Source of the DNA: Sphagnum compactum
Lineage: Eukaryota; Bryophyta; Sphagnopsida; Sphagnales
Assembly (NCBI GenBank): GCA_965153455.1
Contig: OZ234503.1
Location: 13,087,118-13,151,117, forward strand
Direction: 5' to 3'
Length of the DNA stretch: 64,000 nucleotides
In this document: in pieces, positions 37,141 through 50,141 of the stretch
Position numbering within the stretch: the first letter of the stretch is position 1
How the letters are laid out: every line of letters begins with the position of its first letter
Notes under the pieces: generated by a model
The model's database searches: none
What the model saw: only the letters and a program-made list of their open reading frames with translations
What the model was told of the DNA's origin: nothing
Made by a program: the position numbers and the translations under genes

Positions 37141-38700
37141 GACAGTGTGACCTTCAAGAACACCCCATTTCAATGGAGATTTCAATTTAGCACCTCCTTT
37201 CTTGTTGGACAACCTCTCTGATGGAGAGGATCTTGGTTGCAAAATGTGAGGAATTCTTGCACACCTTCCACGTGAAGATATGCACTCACAAAAAACCCAC
37301 TTGGGAATGGAACTACTATGTAGTTGTAGTCTAATAAGTAAAGGTGGTTCAATGTAATGTAACGAAGTTCACTAAGACTCTAATGCGTTGTGTCCACTTG
37401 GAAGATACGAAGACATTGTGGGAGAATCATAACTCACCATGATGGAATGTGAAGGAGCATTATGTTGATATTCATTCAATGTCACGCTTGATGGTTGAAC
37501 CCCCTTTGCTCCATTCGTCATAACATCTTCATACAACCTCCTAGTCTAACATGCATTGGATTTTTGAAAAGTTAATCTAACAAGGAGCAAGGTTATAAAA
37601 TCTTATAAGTTTTTATTTTTTTAAATCAAGAGTTATGCCTCGGAGCTAAAAACCATTTTGACTAGATGTGAGGAGAAAAAAATAAACAATTTCGACCCCC
37701 TCTACTTCCGGGAAGTGTAACTCCCTTACAGCAAACCCGATGATGCTGAAATTTTGAGAGAACCTTTTGCACCTTCTAAACTAGAATTATTTTAAGTTTG
37801 ACACAAATCCAACGGTGGATTTGAGAAGAACAACTATTTCAAATAAAAATCCAGAGGATTTGTCATGGAAATCCTTCCATGAACTCCACTTCAAGTACTT
37901 GCTACACACAACTTCCTTCCATGCTCTTGTTTGCACACATTTTTTCTATCAACAACAACCTTCCACACATAAGAACTAATGTCTTCTTCACAATTTCATT
38001 CTCCTCCTTTTCCTTTCCCCCAAAACACAAGATACTCCTCTCTCCTTGGTAAGCCTCCTAGACCACTCCTTGAGCTTGTTCTCCTTGTCCAATGGAAGTT
38101 TGGAAATCTTTCCCTCCAATCAATGGCCCCCTCATCCTTTATGCACCAATGAGAATGGAGAATGATTTTCTCTCCTATAGAAATTAGGATGAGAATCTTT
38201 ATGCCCAATGAAACACGAAGAAGGTTCCATTCTCCAATCAAATAGGATGATAATCCTTATGACCAATGGAATTGGAGGACTCATCCTTTTCCCTATCTTG
38301 GATATCTTGATGGGGTTCTTGAGCTCCATCCTTGTCAATTTCGTCCGTTCGACTTTAACATCCCACTTTTTCATGTTAATTATTCTAAGTAACTAACTAC
38401 TAGGATAATTTACCGGAAGTAATAAGTAAACATCCTTGAGTTCCCATTTGACTAAATCAATTCAATGGTAGTAGTAACCCTTCCGTACACCATTTACTCT
38501 TTTAACATTCCCTAGTTATTCCTTACCGTGTATTAATTAATTATGTAATACATAGTAATTAGAATGAAATTTGGAATTACTAGGATTCTTATGTACTTCT
38601 AGATCCACCGTTGATATTAGGGCTTCACAAATTTGTTGGAACAAGGAAGTTCGGCTTCTCACAAAGTTCCGCCGTCACTACCATGCCTCATGCCTACCCT
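37140..38700. other. intergenic DNA, possible LTR-like remnant
   Basis: No coding frame is supported. Around 38,140-38,290 an imperfect repeat (AGGATGAGAATCTTTATG and AGGATGATAATCCTTATG) sits in sequence of mixed composition that could be part of an old LTR. Clear ends and a primer site were not found. Confidence 0.35.
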
Positions 38701-38795
38701 AATTTCTTGAATAAAGGTAACGGCCCCTTCGAATGCAATTGCCAAATTGGTTCAGCTACCCTTTAGTTTTTGTTGATGCAAGTGAAATTTTAGTT

Positions 38796-39209
38796 ATGGC
38801 CGATGATGTTGCTACTCCTTCAAATCCTCCAGTTGCACCAGTAGAACAAGAAGAGCTTGAAGAAGCACTGCTTGACGTGAATGTTTTTCAACGGCCGCGC
38901 GAAGAAGAACCGTCCAAGCGAGTGGTGCGCACTCGAGTTAATCGTTCGGCATGGGATCGTCGATTGTCTCCTAACCCACATGCCTTAGCAATCTATTTAG
39001 AATTTGTTTCTGCTCGTGGAGTCGCGCCGGAAAGGTTTAAAAAGTGTCAATGTGAAGATGACGATGTTCGTATTCATTGTCGAACTTGGGTTCCCGGTGA
39101 TGGCCATTATCGCTGGCTACAAGGCCCAATCAACCCCCTTCCCATGGAGCATCGAGCCGAATACCTAGCTCTCACCATTCGTCGCATTCCAGATTTTTTG
39201 CAATTATGA
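38796..39209 (+). CDS. hypothetical protein, 137 residues
   Basis: The open frame has richer GC and codon texture than its surroundings. The ATG at 38,796 has a good plant context (TT ATG GCC). An upstream in-frame start at 38,733 would add 21 residues. The N-terminal half is acidic and Pro-rich (PSNPPVAPVEQEELEEALLD) and is followed by a basic patch (PSKRVVRTRVNR). The C-terminal half looks folded, with a Cys/His set (CQCEDDDVRIHCRTW) and conserved-looking Trp and Pro residues (GDGHYRWLQGPINPLP). An AATAAA lies about 255 bp beyond the stop (near 39,463). I do not recognise the family. It could be a small nuclear gene, a last exon, or a retroelement gag fragment. Confidence 0.4.
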   Translation: MADDVATPSNPPVAPVEQEELEEALLDVNVFQRPREEEPSKRVVRTRVNRSAWDRRLSPNPHALAIYLEFVSARGVAPERFKKCQCEDDDVRIHCRTWVPGDGHYRWLQGPINPLPMEHRAEYLALTIRRIPDFLQL

Positions 39210-39760
39210 TCTATCCCCTCTAAGTCAATTACTAAGTTGTAATTCACCTGAGGTTACTTAGGTGAAAATGTCAATAGTTAAGGTTGATTTTGATTCTATT
39301 TAAAAGTCCGATAGAAGTGGAAACCAAATAAGGATGTATTAGGACTGTATCCTATAAATCTTACAAGTACAACACTAGTGCTCGAAGATTATTTTACAGA
39401 CTAATTCAATATTGTCATGGTGAAGTGTTAATGTTAATTATGGGCTTGTATTCGCAATATATCAATAAAATCACATTTAATTCCACATCCCTTTGCACCT
39501 CTCTACAACCTAAAAGGATAATGCACTTTAAAAGGTTTGCTAAGTCCTAAAACTAACTAAGCGTTACATCATTTTAAATAAAGAAGTTCTCTACGCTTGG
39601 GAATATCCAAAGGCTAATCCAACTATTAATAATTATTACTTAGAGGTTTATAAGGATTCAAATCATTATTACTAAAAAAAGTTATGGGACTAAAGCTTAA
39701 CAATTTGTTGAATTACAATCCATGGCTCACACAAAACAACCCAATCCACACCTTCAACAC
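39210..39760. other. intergenic DNA, no gene seen
   Basis: AT-rich sequence with the possible poly(A) signal of the preceding frame near 39,463 and nothing else recognisable. Confidence 0.5.
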
Positions 39761-39767
39761 TTAGAAT

Positions 39768-41451
39768 TTAGGGTGCTGAATTAGCCAATGTACTCTCTGT
39801 CCCCAATTTCTTGGATGGTGTTGGTGCAGTTTGGAGCTTAAATGGATTAGATCCACCTATACAACCCAAATCTATTTTCTTCCTAGAAAAGGAATGTGCA
39901 CTTACATCATTGCCACTACCTCCTACAAAGGTGTCCAATGGATCTGCATCATGCATGGGAAGCATCTCTTTAGGAACCATAGTTACATCATGAGGTGATG
40001 GTTGTTGCTTTTCACAAGTAGACTTTGGTTTTGATGTGGACTAATATAGTCCTTTAGCTTCCCCAAGAATTCTAAAAACATAGAGTTAATGTCAACTAAT
40101 GCTTAGCTATTTACATTTGTTTCATCCAATAAATTTGAAACCTTGCCATCCAATTCTGTTTGTTTACTTTCCAAGCTAGTCATTCTAACTGACATTCTCC
40201 ATGATGCTCCCTAGTTTAGATAATCCAATGATTGTTTTAATCAGAATGAAATGTCAACATGGCAACTATAGTCCATTTTAGCAAATGTAATAATGGGTAC
40301 AAATTAGAATATGGTAATATTGAACATGGCATCAATAAAATATGGGAGTAAACGAGCCAACAACATTAGTTACAAACAGGGCAGTGTACATGACAACAAA
40401 CACATGGAAACTTTTGAAACCATGGAACCAAGTTCATAATGACTACTTGAATCCTATCAAGGTAGTAAATCAAACATGCCAACTAGCATTTATGATTGCA
40501 TTATTGTCATATATCAACATTTTAATGCATCAAATGTTAAATGGGGTTTATAAATTTGATCTTATTGAGCCTATTTGCTTTGATCCTTAAAAATCTTCAA
40601 AAATCTTTATCAAATTTGGGCTTCTTTGCCTCTATTTTTTTTGCAAAACAAAACCAATGGTCAATTAAAATTTGTAAAATCAAGAACTAGAAATTATTTC
40701 CTTTAACAAACAAAAGATGATAATAATCATCATTTGCAAAGTCCCTAATTAGACAGCCTTCCTTCCCAACTTTGCTTCCCTAGTCAACAAGTGTTTCTGG
40801 TGGAGTGGATTTTTGGTAAATGGCCGCCTCCTTTTCTCTTTCCTTCTCCTTGGTTGGCTTGGTTGGTAACTTATTAATGCCTATTTCTAGTAGGTCGAAC
40901 ATCTCGGTCATTGTTTTCTTGGTTATGAAAATTGAAACTCCCTGCACAACCGATTTTATAATTTTCGGATTAAAGTGTGTGATGGCTTGTAAAAACTCCT
41001 TCACCAGTGGTCAAATCAAACTCAATTGCATGCCAAGCAAACCAAAAACATCAACGTTCCAAGCCCACTCTACATTTTTTCCAACTTTCCATTGTTGGAA
41101 CTTTTTCATCTTCGAAAAAATGATCTTTCCTTTATCGGAAAGAGTCACTACCATTTTCTTTCTCCCTTTGTCCTCACATTCAATTTTTGGTGCAAACTAG
41201 CTACCATCTAGTTTTGATTCTAAACTCTCCTTCCTCTTCATCATTTCTACCATCTCCTTGTTGATGCTTCCTTTCATCTTCACCAACAAAAAATCAATAC
41301 AAATTTCTACAACATAACAATATTGGAAAGAGATAGGAAGAACTAAATGAATAGTTCTTCCTTTTACAATGAGTTTCGAATGCCTAAACCTGATGCCAAT
41401 TACAAAAACCATTTCACAAGTACAGATGAACTCATGTCCTTCCAGCATCAT
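39768..41451 (-). pseudogene. decayed minus-strand coding region next to a Gypsy relic
   Basis: Two blocks look like former coding sequence. At 41,451-40,780 a single minus frame runs with only a few stops (VGKNVEWAWNVDVFGLLGMQ, KTMTEMFDLLEIGINKLPTK). At 39,990-39,768 another minus frame reads GSGNDVSAHSFSRKKIDLG. The blocks lie downstream of the integrase relic in the same orientation. They may be a post-pol reading frame of that element or a separate insertion. The family is not recognised. Confidence 0.35.
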
Positions 41452-41667
41452 TTCATTAGTTTAGATGAAAACACAACCGATCATGATTACCCCAACTACA
41501 AAATTTGCCACTAACAATTTTGGACTTGTGCAAATTCCATACCGAAATTAGTCCATGCCAATTCCAAACCAAAAAGTTCAAAATCTACCCCATCCAGATC
41601 TGGGGTGGAATCTTCAGTTGAATATTCCAAACCAAAATTATTCCTAGCGATTTTAGGTTGGAATTTG

Positions 41668-43250
41668 TCATTTAATCAAAATTTCCAGCTGCTTAAAGGT
41701 GTTATTCAATGGAATGCCAACTTTTCGGTTGGTCTCTACCAAAATTCGATGAACCAAAAATTGCTTCCAATTCGGTAGTTCCATATTTTGATTTTTCGAT
41801 GCTAATAACTGGATGTTTTCGATTGATTCCGATTTTTTGTAGTCTGATTTGGTAGAATACCGACAACCTTTTTGTGCATCCTCCTTGTTTTTGGAGTCCT
41901 CCATGTGCTTTCTTCCCCCTTTGATGGTAGCTTCCAGTCCTTTAGGAGCTTCTCCCAAATATCTATAGGGTTTGAGCTTGTTGATGTTCACCAAAATGGG
42001 ATTTGGTTCAAACTTGTCAATGTTGACAAGTAGTATAATATTATTGAGGAAAAAATTTGTATTTTATACGAACCAAACTAGAATTTTTAAAACTTTTTGG
42101 TGTGTTCCTTTCTACCCTTTGGAAACAAAAAAATTGTGTCTCCCATAGAGACAATTTTAATTTTGTGGTTTTGTTGAGCCCATAACGTTGTGTTTCATTG
42201 CCTTGTACCTATCGATTCTGCTACCTCCTAGTGGGTTTCATCCAAGTGCTCCAATTCTACCATGCGACTAGTCAAAATATGGGTAGGAGAAAAGTCTTAG
42301 TCGATATATGAATAGTTTGTGGGCAACACGTATTTTGTTGACATCAAAGGGTAAAGGCCATAAACAAGCTGAACGGTTCAGTGGTTACCTTGAATGTTGT
42401 GTAATAAACATACAAAACCGTGTGTAGGTGTTCATCCCAATCATTATAGTTCTCATTCACCAACTTAGTAAGTAATGAACTAATGACTTTGTTGGTGGAT
42501 TCTGCCTATCCATTACCTTGCAAGTAATAAGTGGTTGAGGTCGTATGTTGTAATAGAAAATGGTTTGTAAGAATCTCAAAGGCATCATTGATAAAATGAA
42601 TGTCCTAACCAGACTATGTGAAACTGAATTCATAAATGAATTTTGTTGTCATAGCTATTATATTGGTGCGTAGTGCCTTTGCTTCCACCCACTTGGTGGT
42701 GTAGTCAATGGCTACTAGAATGTACTTGTTTCTGGTATACCTGGTTATGGGTTTGATTGGGCCAACAAAATCCAATCTCCATTTTATGAAGGGTTCTACT
42801 AGTAATGAAATTACCAAATTTGCTATGCTGCTTTGTATAGATTCCCCATTTGTTCATAGTTGTCACAAGCTTAGCAAAATTGGAAAACATCCTTGTGCAT
42901 TATTGGCCACCAATACCTTGCATCCAAGATCTTGCAAATTGTGATTTCGGATGAAAAATGCCCACCACCGACTCTTTCATGCATTTCCTGTAACACTGTG
43001 GGGATTTTCGAGTCCTTAAGGTAACGCCTCAAAACTTGGTCTTGACCTTAAGGTATAATTTACCTTGTCCCAAAGAAAAGCGTAAAGGTTTGAAGGCTAG
43101 CTTTTTCTTTTGCTTCTGACTATAATGAACTAGAAATTTTTCGATGATGAGGTACTTAGAAATTTCTTGTAGCCACACCAATTGTAAAGGGAAGAGCATA
43201 ACATCCATTGTTTGATCCAATACTCCACTTTCTTTTGTGAAATAAAGCAT
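41668..43250 (-). pseudogene. Ty3/Gypsy integrase relic (Tat/Athila-like style)
   Basis: On the minus strand a decayed pol C terminus is visible. An HHCC-type zinc region (EMHERVGGGHFSSEITICKI, then YWWPIMHKDV and a damaged Cys pair) is followed by the integrase core start ([35 protein letters not shown]). The first catalytic Asp is kept (LDF). After a stretch of many stops the C-terminal region appears (VNINKLKPYRYLGEAPKGLE). The LDFVGPI signature separates it from the chromovirus at 45-52 kb. No LTRs were found for it. It is inactive, with numerous stops and frameshifts. Confidence 0.65.
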
Positions 43251-43464
43251 TTGGGATGGGAATTGTTATTTGGTGAACATGTGAACATGAGCGTGAGTAG
43301 GTGAACATGAATAAGTGAGCAAGACAAAAAAATTTAAGAATATTCCATTGACACATGGCATAAAATATTGCATGACATGAGGAAGAATATTTTTACCATG
43401 TGTGCATGGATAAAAGTAAAATGGATGAAAAACAAAAAAAATGAACAAAAAAAAGGATGAACAC

Positions 43465-43610
43465 AACTTGTTCCCAAGAAGTATGTGTCAATCTAAACTT
43501 TACTTGTTCATAACCAAAAAGTATGTGTCAATCTAAACTTTACTTGTTCACAATCAAGAGGTATGTGTGTGGCAATCGAAACACCACATGTTCATCTCTA
43601 AGAGGTATGT
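43465..43610. repeat. 40-bp tandem repeat
   Basis: GTATGTGTCAATCTAAACTT starts at 43,481 and again at 43,521. A third, diverged copy starts at 43,561 and a fourth partial copy at 43,605. The first two units are nearly identical. Confidence 0.85.
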
Positions 43611-45404
43611 TCCCATTAGGATTTGAAACAATATGAGGCCACACATTCTCTATACCATTTCAACCTGTTTTTTATTTGAATTTAGTCTTTCAAAACCTCT
43701 TATGTCTAGGAGCATTCTTGCTACTTGAAGAATCAAACTGCATTGTTTCCCCCTCTCCACCAAAACCCCCTAGCTCCATCTTTTCTATGGTTCTAGCTCG
43801 TTTGTAATTGTTGAACATCTATTTTATAATGCCAAAAAGAAAATTCATAGCAATGGTCACACTAAACACCTTGGAAATTATGATTGTTTTACACTTTAAT
43901 CTCAAACATATTAGATTGAATATGCAAAATGATAAAAATACCTTCGAAATATCCAAGAGATCCCACCCTACTAGACCCCCTCAAGCATTTGCAATAAAAG
44001 TTTTTGGGCCAATTTTTGTTGTCAATTTTGACAAGCAAAATTCAAGAAATGAAATATGTTCTTCACATTCATTTATGTTGTTGAATCGAAGAAGATGTAA
44101 GTAATTGTATGTTCATACATCGTCGGGGAATTTCTTTGCAAGTTCCATAACAATTTAAGAAGCAAACACTTACATTCTTCTAATTATTCCTCTTCATCAT
44201 AGGCACCTTATGTGGTATTGAGATTCTCCATGTTGTGTACTCTTGCTATGAACAAATCTTGAAATTTCTAGGGTGCAGTGGAGATGGCAAGTGGGCGAGT
44301 TTTAGAGCTCCAAAACTTGTCAGTAGAGATGGCGAATGACAATGAAGCAGGCGAGGTTTCATTATGCCAACATCAAGGTTGTTGCAAGCAAGAGGGGTTG
44401 TGCACTCAACCTGGGATATGGTGGTAAAAAACCTAGAGAACATAATTGGGAACTTGTTTAGGAGCGTACAATACTAAAAATCTTGTATGATTTAACCATC
44501 CATTTTGTGATTACATGTGACTATTCATCATTTGCAACTATGTTTTATAATTTTTATAATTAGTAACCATCTTTTTAATCTTCTTACTATTTTTGTGCCT
44601 ATGGTGTGATTACTAGATTGTACATCCTTCCATATTGATTAACTTTTTGGGTTTTTCATCCAAAAATAGGCCCTTATATTCATTTAGTTACAAATTTAGT
44701 TGTAAGTTGGTTATTTCCTGTGGTGTGCCTATACATTGTATGTACATTAAAATGTTTTGGACTACATCAAAACTATATTTAACATGTAATCAACATATTT
44801 GAAACATACATTAAAATTTATTTAACATATTTAAATCAATTTAACTTATATTCAACACACATTATTTCATATCATGAACATATTAAAATAAAATTTTCAA
44901 TTTATTTTTATATAAAGCTTGTTTACAAATATACCTTGTTCATTTTAATATACAATTAAATTATAGTGGCAAGGTCATATTAAGATGACATAATCTTCAT
45001 GTTAAAACAAAATTAATTATTCATGAAATATCACTATCAAATAGTTGATTAAATAATGTAAAATATGGAATAATAATTAATTCAAAAACTGATTTAATAT
45101 TTCTTAATGAGTTCATAATTTATATGTATTAATAATTGTTGATCAATTAATACGAATAATTAATTGATTAGAATGAAAAAAGTTAAATAATATTCACTAA
45201 ATTAAGTTTATTTATTATTTATTTAGTAACTTAATACTAAATAATCAATAAATAATTTATATTCAATGAATTAACCATTTAATCTTCTTATTTAATAAAT
45301 AAAATATTTTTAAAAATATTATTTCATATTAACTGATTTATTAGATAAAATTTTAATTTCCAAATATTAATCAATCTATAAATTACAAATAAATAATGAA
45401 TAAG
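43610..45404. other. AT-rich intergenic DNA, no gene seen
   Basis: Short open frames at 43,808-44,104 and 44,246-44,443 have no supporting features. From 44,750 to the LTR the sequence is extremely AT-rich (TTAATAATTAATT words). Confidence 0.55.
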
Positions 45405-46182
45405 TGACGCGCTCCCAAGTTCCTAGTTAGACCCAAGATGGGTCTAAGTTACTTAAACAATGGAATTGTGAGGAACTTGGGGCACGCTCCCAGCCCTCAA
45501 CACTAAAAGGGGTAGAGGGGCGTGCTAAGGCTCCAAGATGGGACTAGGAAAAGTGATGAGATTCAATTATTCACTCGAATCTGCATCAAACCAACCAACA
45601 AGTTGGTTAGTTCATTTTCTGGATCACCTTTAGTGCTAGGACAAGCCACGGGCAACTCTAGACTCACAAGACTCACCACGGCCCAAACTCGGGGGAAGCC
45701 ACCACCTTCCCCCATATAGTATTCTCTGCGTCTCTCTGCGGAGCCTACATCCGAATGGCTTTTTGTCCCGGGACTCCCAAGGAGGTGTCCCGAAATTGTC
45801 CCGGTTTAGACTCCCGCAACTTTGTGAGACTATAACTCTTTGCTCAGACCTCCAATTGGGACGAGGTCTGAAGCAAAGTTGTAGCTTTCGTCGAAAGCTT
45901 TTCAACGATGTGTCGCACTTCACCTGCACGCACCAAAGTCGAATCGATTCCCGACTTTTAGTGGTTGGGAATCAAACTGCCAGTTCGACTCCCGGCCCTT
46001 CTTTTGACCATAACTTGTGCTGCAGATGTCCAAATGGCCCTAAACCCAAACTCCTCAATGCGAGGTGTTTTTGACCCCTGCAATCGAACTCTGAAGTTTC
46101 GGGAGTCCTAGAAGACTCCCAAGTTCCCATTTTGGGAGTGTGAGTATCATCCTCACACTCTCTTCAAAGTAGGGTTGCGACA
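45405..46182 (-). repeat. 3' LTR of the chromovirus
   Basis: The 778-bp repeat starts TGACGCGCTCCC and ends TTGCGACA on the plus strand, giving TG...CA ends. It is the reference copy for the solo LTRs here. On the minus strand GAATACTATATGGGGG (around 45,707-45,722), kept in other copies, is a likely TATA-type promoter element. Compared with the copy at 4,398 it has an internal deletion of roughly 50-60 bp near 46,040-46,055. Confidence 0.9.
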
Positions 46183-46193
46183 CTCTCCCCCAC
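46183..46193 (-). other. polypurine tract of the chromovirus
   Basis: On the minus strand GTGGGGGAGAG directly precedes the 3' LTR, the expected site for plus-strand priming. Confidence 0.85.
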
Positions 46194-46970
46194 TAGAAGA
46201 AAAGGTCAATGTCCTCATTGACACCTAGGATTTCTTTCAACATTTGCAATTGCTTTCTTTTGGATACTTAGCCATCACTCGCCGACTTTTGCGGCTAGAC
46301 CTTGCCTCAAGCTAACTTAGGCGTCCCCAAGTTTCCAACACTTTCTTAACAAGTCCAAGAGGGTCTCGTGGGAAACCCTCTTCCAACACTTCGTCAAAAA
46401 AACCTAAACTAGCCTAATTGACAAAGCCTTCATTTGCGAAGAAACTATTGCATCCTTCCCCTCATGAGGAACTCAAGTCAAGTCTAACCTTGACCTAAGC
46501 TACTTGACATGACTCCTTTCCCAACCTTGCGCTTTGATCACAACAATCAAGCCTTAACTAAAAGGTATGCTTATCGAGGTGCGAGAAGTGACATTTGGGT
46601 TTTGCAAAAACCCAAGTCCCAAACTACACGATAAAGTACGCGAACGGGGTCATGACTTCCTGCATTGGCCGCCACTACCAACCAACCCTTTGGGATGCAC
46701 TTAAAGCTTGTGCATGTCCCCGCAAACTCACCTTGCTTGCGTCCTCTTTTGGGGCCAAGGTTTCTCTTAACCCTAAAGTAGGAGTCCGATTTTGATTTGG
46801 GCCTACGCAAGAAAGTTCCATTTGTCCCATGCCAACTTGACAACTCTATTTGCACTTATACATTATTTTCGTGATGCAATCTCTTGGAACTTTTTAACCT
46901 TTATTTCACTTGCAACTTGATGCGGTACATTTATGTGACTCCCTGCCCCACTAAAAGAAAGGTGATGTCC
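46194..46970 (-). other. chromovirus sequence between pol stop and polypurine tract
   Basis: About 780 bp of element sequence without recognisable domains. The short frames on either strand at 46,571-46,855 have no known motif. It is an ordinary 3' untranslated part for this type of element. Confidence 0.6.
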
Positions 46971-49900
46971 TCATAACATTCTACGTCTCTTTTTCTTTAC
47001 CGGTCTAGTGTGGAATTCCTCTATGGTTTCTAGGGCATGTTCGATATCGGATTCATTCACCCAAGATGCCTCTATTGGATGGTATCCTTTTCCACTTAAT
47101 TAAGTATTCCCGCTCTCGTCCTCTTAGTTGCCTTGACTTGAGCATGGCCTCCACCTCAAACTTTGGTTCATTATGAACCAAGTCTTGTGGGGGCCTTGAG
47201 TTGTGCTTTTGACTAGGCCTTAAGGCATCGCGGATGACCGGCTTCAAAAAAGAAACATGAAATGTGGGGTGAACTCTAAGATTTTTCGGTAGTTCTAACT
47301 TGTAAGTGTCGGAAAGTTTCTTTTCCAACACTTTGAATGGACTCGCATATGGGCCCAAAAACTTGTGACTCAAGCCTTCTTGCAGTTGGAAATTCTTGAT
47401 GTTCAACCACACTTCATCCCTTTCTTGAAACTTCACCTCTCGTCGAGACTTGTCCGCAAAATCTTTGTACTGCTTGTGCGCCTTTTCCAAGTTGGCCTTT
47501 GCCAACTCCCACAAGCGCCGCCTTTCTTCATCAAGTTGTGTGACCATTGGCATTTCCTCACTTGCATCACTTGGGAGTTGTCCATGTGCTGCCCAAGTCA
47601 TGGGCATAATTGGTGACTTGCCCATCACCATTTGAAAGGGGGTGGACTCAGTTGCAGAGTGTTCCGAGTTGTTGTAACAAAACTCGGCTAACTCCAAATG
47701 GTCCACCCAATCTTGTTGATCCGCCGCCACATAATTCTTTTAGAATTGTTGGATAACTAAGTTCACTATCTCGATTTGTCCATCGGTTTGGGGACAGAAG
47801 GAAAGGCTCGTCTTGAGCTCCGACCCCATGCGCTTCCATAAGGCTCGCCAAAACTTGCTCGTGAACTTTGGGTCTCGATCCGAGACTATGTCCTTTGGGA
47901 GGCCATGATGTTTGAAAACATGTGTGAAGAACAACCTACCCGTTTCTTGGGCCGTGACATTATCCTTGGTGGGAATGAAGTGTGCCATTTTGCTAAACCA
48001 ATCCACCACCACCATGATGGCATCAAAACCCCTTGATGGCGGCAAGCTTACCATGAAATCCATGGACACACTTTCCCACGGCCCTTCAGGAATTGGCAAA
48101 GGTTGCAACAAGCCTGCTTGCTTCTTGTTAAGTGTCCGATTTTGTTGGCACGTCAAGCAAGTCTTCACATACTCCTCTACATTGTCTTTCAAGTTGGGCC
48201 AATAGTAGGACTTCTTGAGGAATGTCGTGGTGCGCTTTGCACCACCATGGCCCGCAAGCGGCCCATCATGACATTCCTTGAAGATGAGGTCCCTCATCTT
48301 CCCTTTCGACACATAGAGTCGATTTTGCTTGTACCACAATAGTCCATTTCGCAAATGGAAGTGTGACTTGATTCCATTTTGAATGTTTTGTTTCACTTCC
48401 TTGGCAAATTTGTCATGGCGGCCCACTAATCGAACTTCCTTTTGAAGTTCTGTTTCTCCCACAAACACCACTTTAAGTTGGTGTTTTCGACTTAGCGCAT
48501 CAGGCACCACATTTTCCTTCCCAAGCTTGTGTCGAATGTCCACATTGAACAAGGCCAATGTGTCTTGCCATCTCACTTGTTTTGATGACAACTTGGGTTG
48601 AGTGGCAAAGTACTTCAAGGTCACATTGTCGGTCCACACCACCACATCGTTGGAGCCTATGTAATGGCCCCAAGTCTTGAGACAATGTATGACGGCCCAC
48701 ATTTCCTTCTCATGTGTTGGCCACCTTCGCTCCGTCTCACTCAACTTCTTGTTCTTAAATGCCACCGGTCTTCCTTCTTGCACTAGGACTCTTTTAATTG
48801 CAAAGTCGGAGGCATCAGAGTGAATCTCAAAATCCTTGTCAAAGTCGAGTAACTTCAACACTGGCGCTTTCACCAAAATGCCTTTCAACGTTTCGAATTT
48901 CTCGTCGCATGCTCCATCTCACTTGTAAGTTCTGGCGGACTTCTTCAAGAGGTTTGTCAAGGGTGCGGCTATCTTCACAAAATTCTTGATGAACTTGCGA
49001 TAATAGGAGGCCAATCCTAAAAAGGATTTCAAGGCCGAAACCAAGTTAGGTGATTCCCAATCCAAAATTGCCTTCACCTTGTGATCGTCCATCTTTAAAC
49101 TCTCTTGAATGATCCGATGTCCAAGGAAGTCCACTTCCGTCACTCTGAATTCGCACTTCTCGAGCTTGGTGTACAATTTATTTTCCCTTAGCCTTTTGAA
49201 CACCTTTCGAAGGTGTTCCACATGCTCTTCCAAAGAACCACCATAAATCAAAATGTCGTCTATGTAGACAATGATAAAATCATCAAACCATTCCCGGAAA
49301 ATGTCATTCATGAGAGTGCAAAATGTGGCGGGTGCATTGGTGAGCCCAAAAGGCATCACCAAGAACTCGTATGAGCCATACCTTATGCGACAAACAGTCT
49401 TTTCTTTGTCCCCTTCCGCAATCCGAATTTGGTAATATCCCGAACGTAAGTTAATCCTATTAAACACCTTGGCTCCCGAGAGTCGATCAAAGAGATCATC
49501 AATCTGACGCAATGGATATCGGTTCTTCACCGTTGCCTTGTTGAGGGCTCTATAATCCACGCACATCGTCAACGTCCCATCCTTCTTGTGAACAAAAAAA
49601 CGGGTGCCCCATATGGTGATTTGCTAGGTTTAGTATAACCCTTTGCGAGGAGATCTTCAAGTTGAACCTTAAGTTTTTTCAACTCCTCATGGCTCATTCT
49701 ATATGGGGCCTTGGCGGGAGGCGCCACTTCCGGCATCACCTCGATCGCATAATCAACTCGTCTTCTCGGGGGCAGGTCTTCGGGCAACTCTTCGGGCATC
49801 ACATCCGGAAACTCTTCCAAAACTTGCTTTATGCACTTGAAGGGAGTCACCAAGTTGGTAGCTTCCTTTGGCTCAAACTTCTCCAACACCCGCATCACAC

Positions 49901-50141
49901 ACATCATGCCATAACCTCCCATGCATTCTCTTTCCCAGGTTTTTCCTAACATAAAATGCATGGTTGATCCACCCACACAAGGCACTTCGTGTGCTTTCAC
50001 CTTCACGATCTCGCTTTTAAACGGGATTCTAACTAGTCTATTGTGCCTCTCTATGAGCACATTGTTTTGGGTGATGAACTTCATTCCCAAAATGTAATCC
50101 ATTCCACCCTAGGTGGAAACCAGCAAGTCCACCTTTCCTCT
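46971..50141 (-). pseudogene. chromovirus pol: reverse transcriptase, RNase H, integrase, chromodomain
   Basis: After a TAG at 50,109-50,111 the frame runs to the palm of reverse transcriptase. A 1-base error in a T7 run (plus-strand A7, 49,594-49,600) breaks it just before KKDG. Reverse transcriptase shows YRALNKATVKNRYPL, MPFGLTNAPATF and VYIDDILIYG, but the motif-A Asp is Asn (INLRSGYY, codon at 49,450-49,452). A TGA at 48,919-48,921 replaces an expected Trp. RNase H (HSDASDFAI, WTDNVTLKYF) leads to integrase with its zinc region (GHGGAKRT, CLTC) and D, D, E residues (SMDFMV, SDRDPKF, QTDGQIE). A TAA follows at 47,740-47,742. The C-terminal GPYASPFKVLEK and HPTFHVSFLK regions precede a chromodomain shifted out of frame by one extra base at 47,088-47,091. 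In the original frame it would end at TGA 46,971-46,973. Confidence 0.9.

Noticed and set aside
46571-46855. Extra open frame in the 3' part of the chromovirus
   Set aside because: Open frames overlap on both strands, no motif is seen, and the region is expected to be untranslated.
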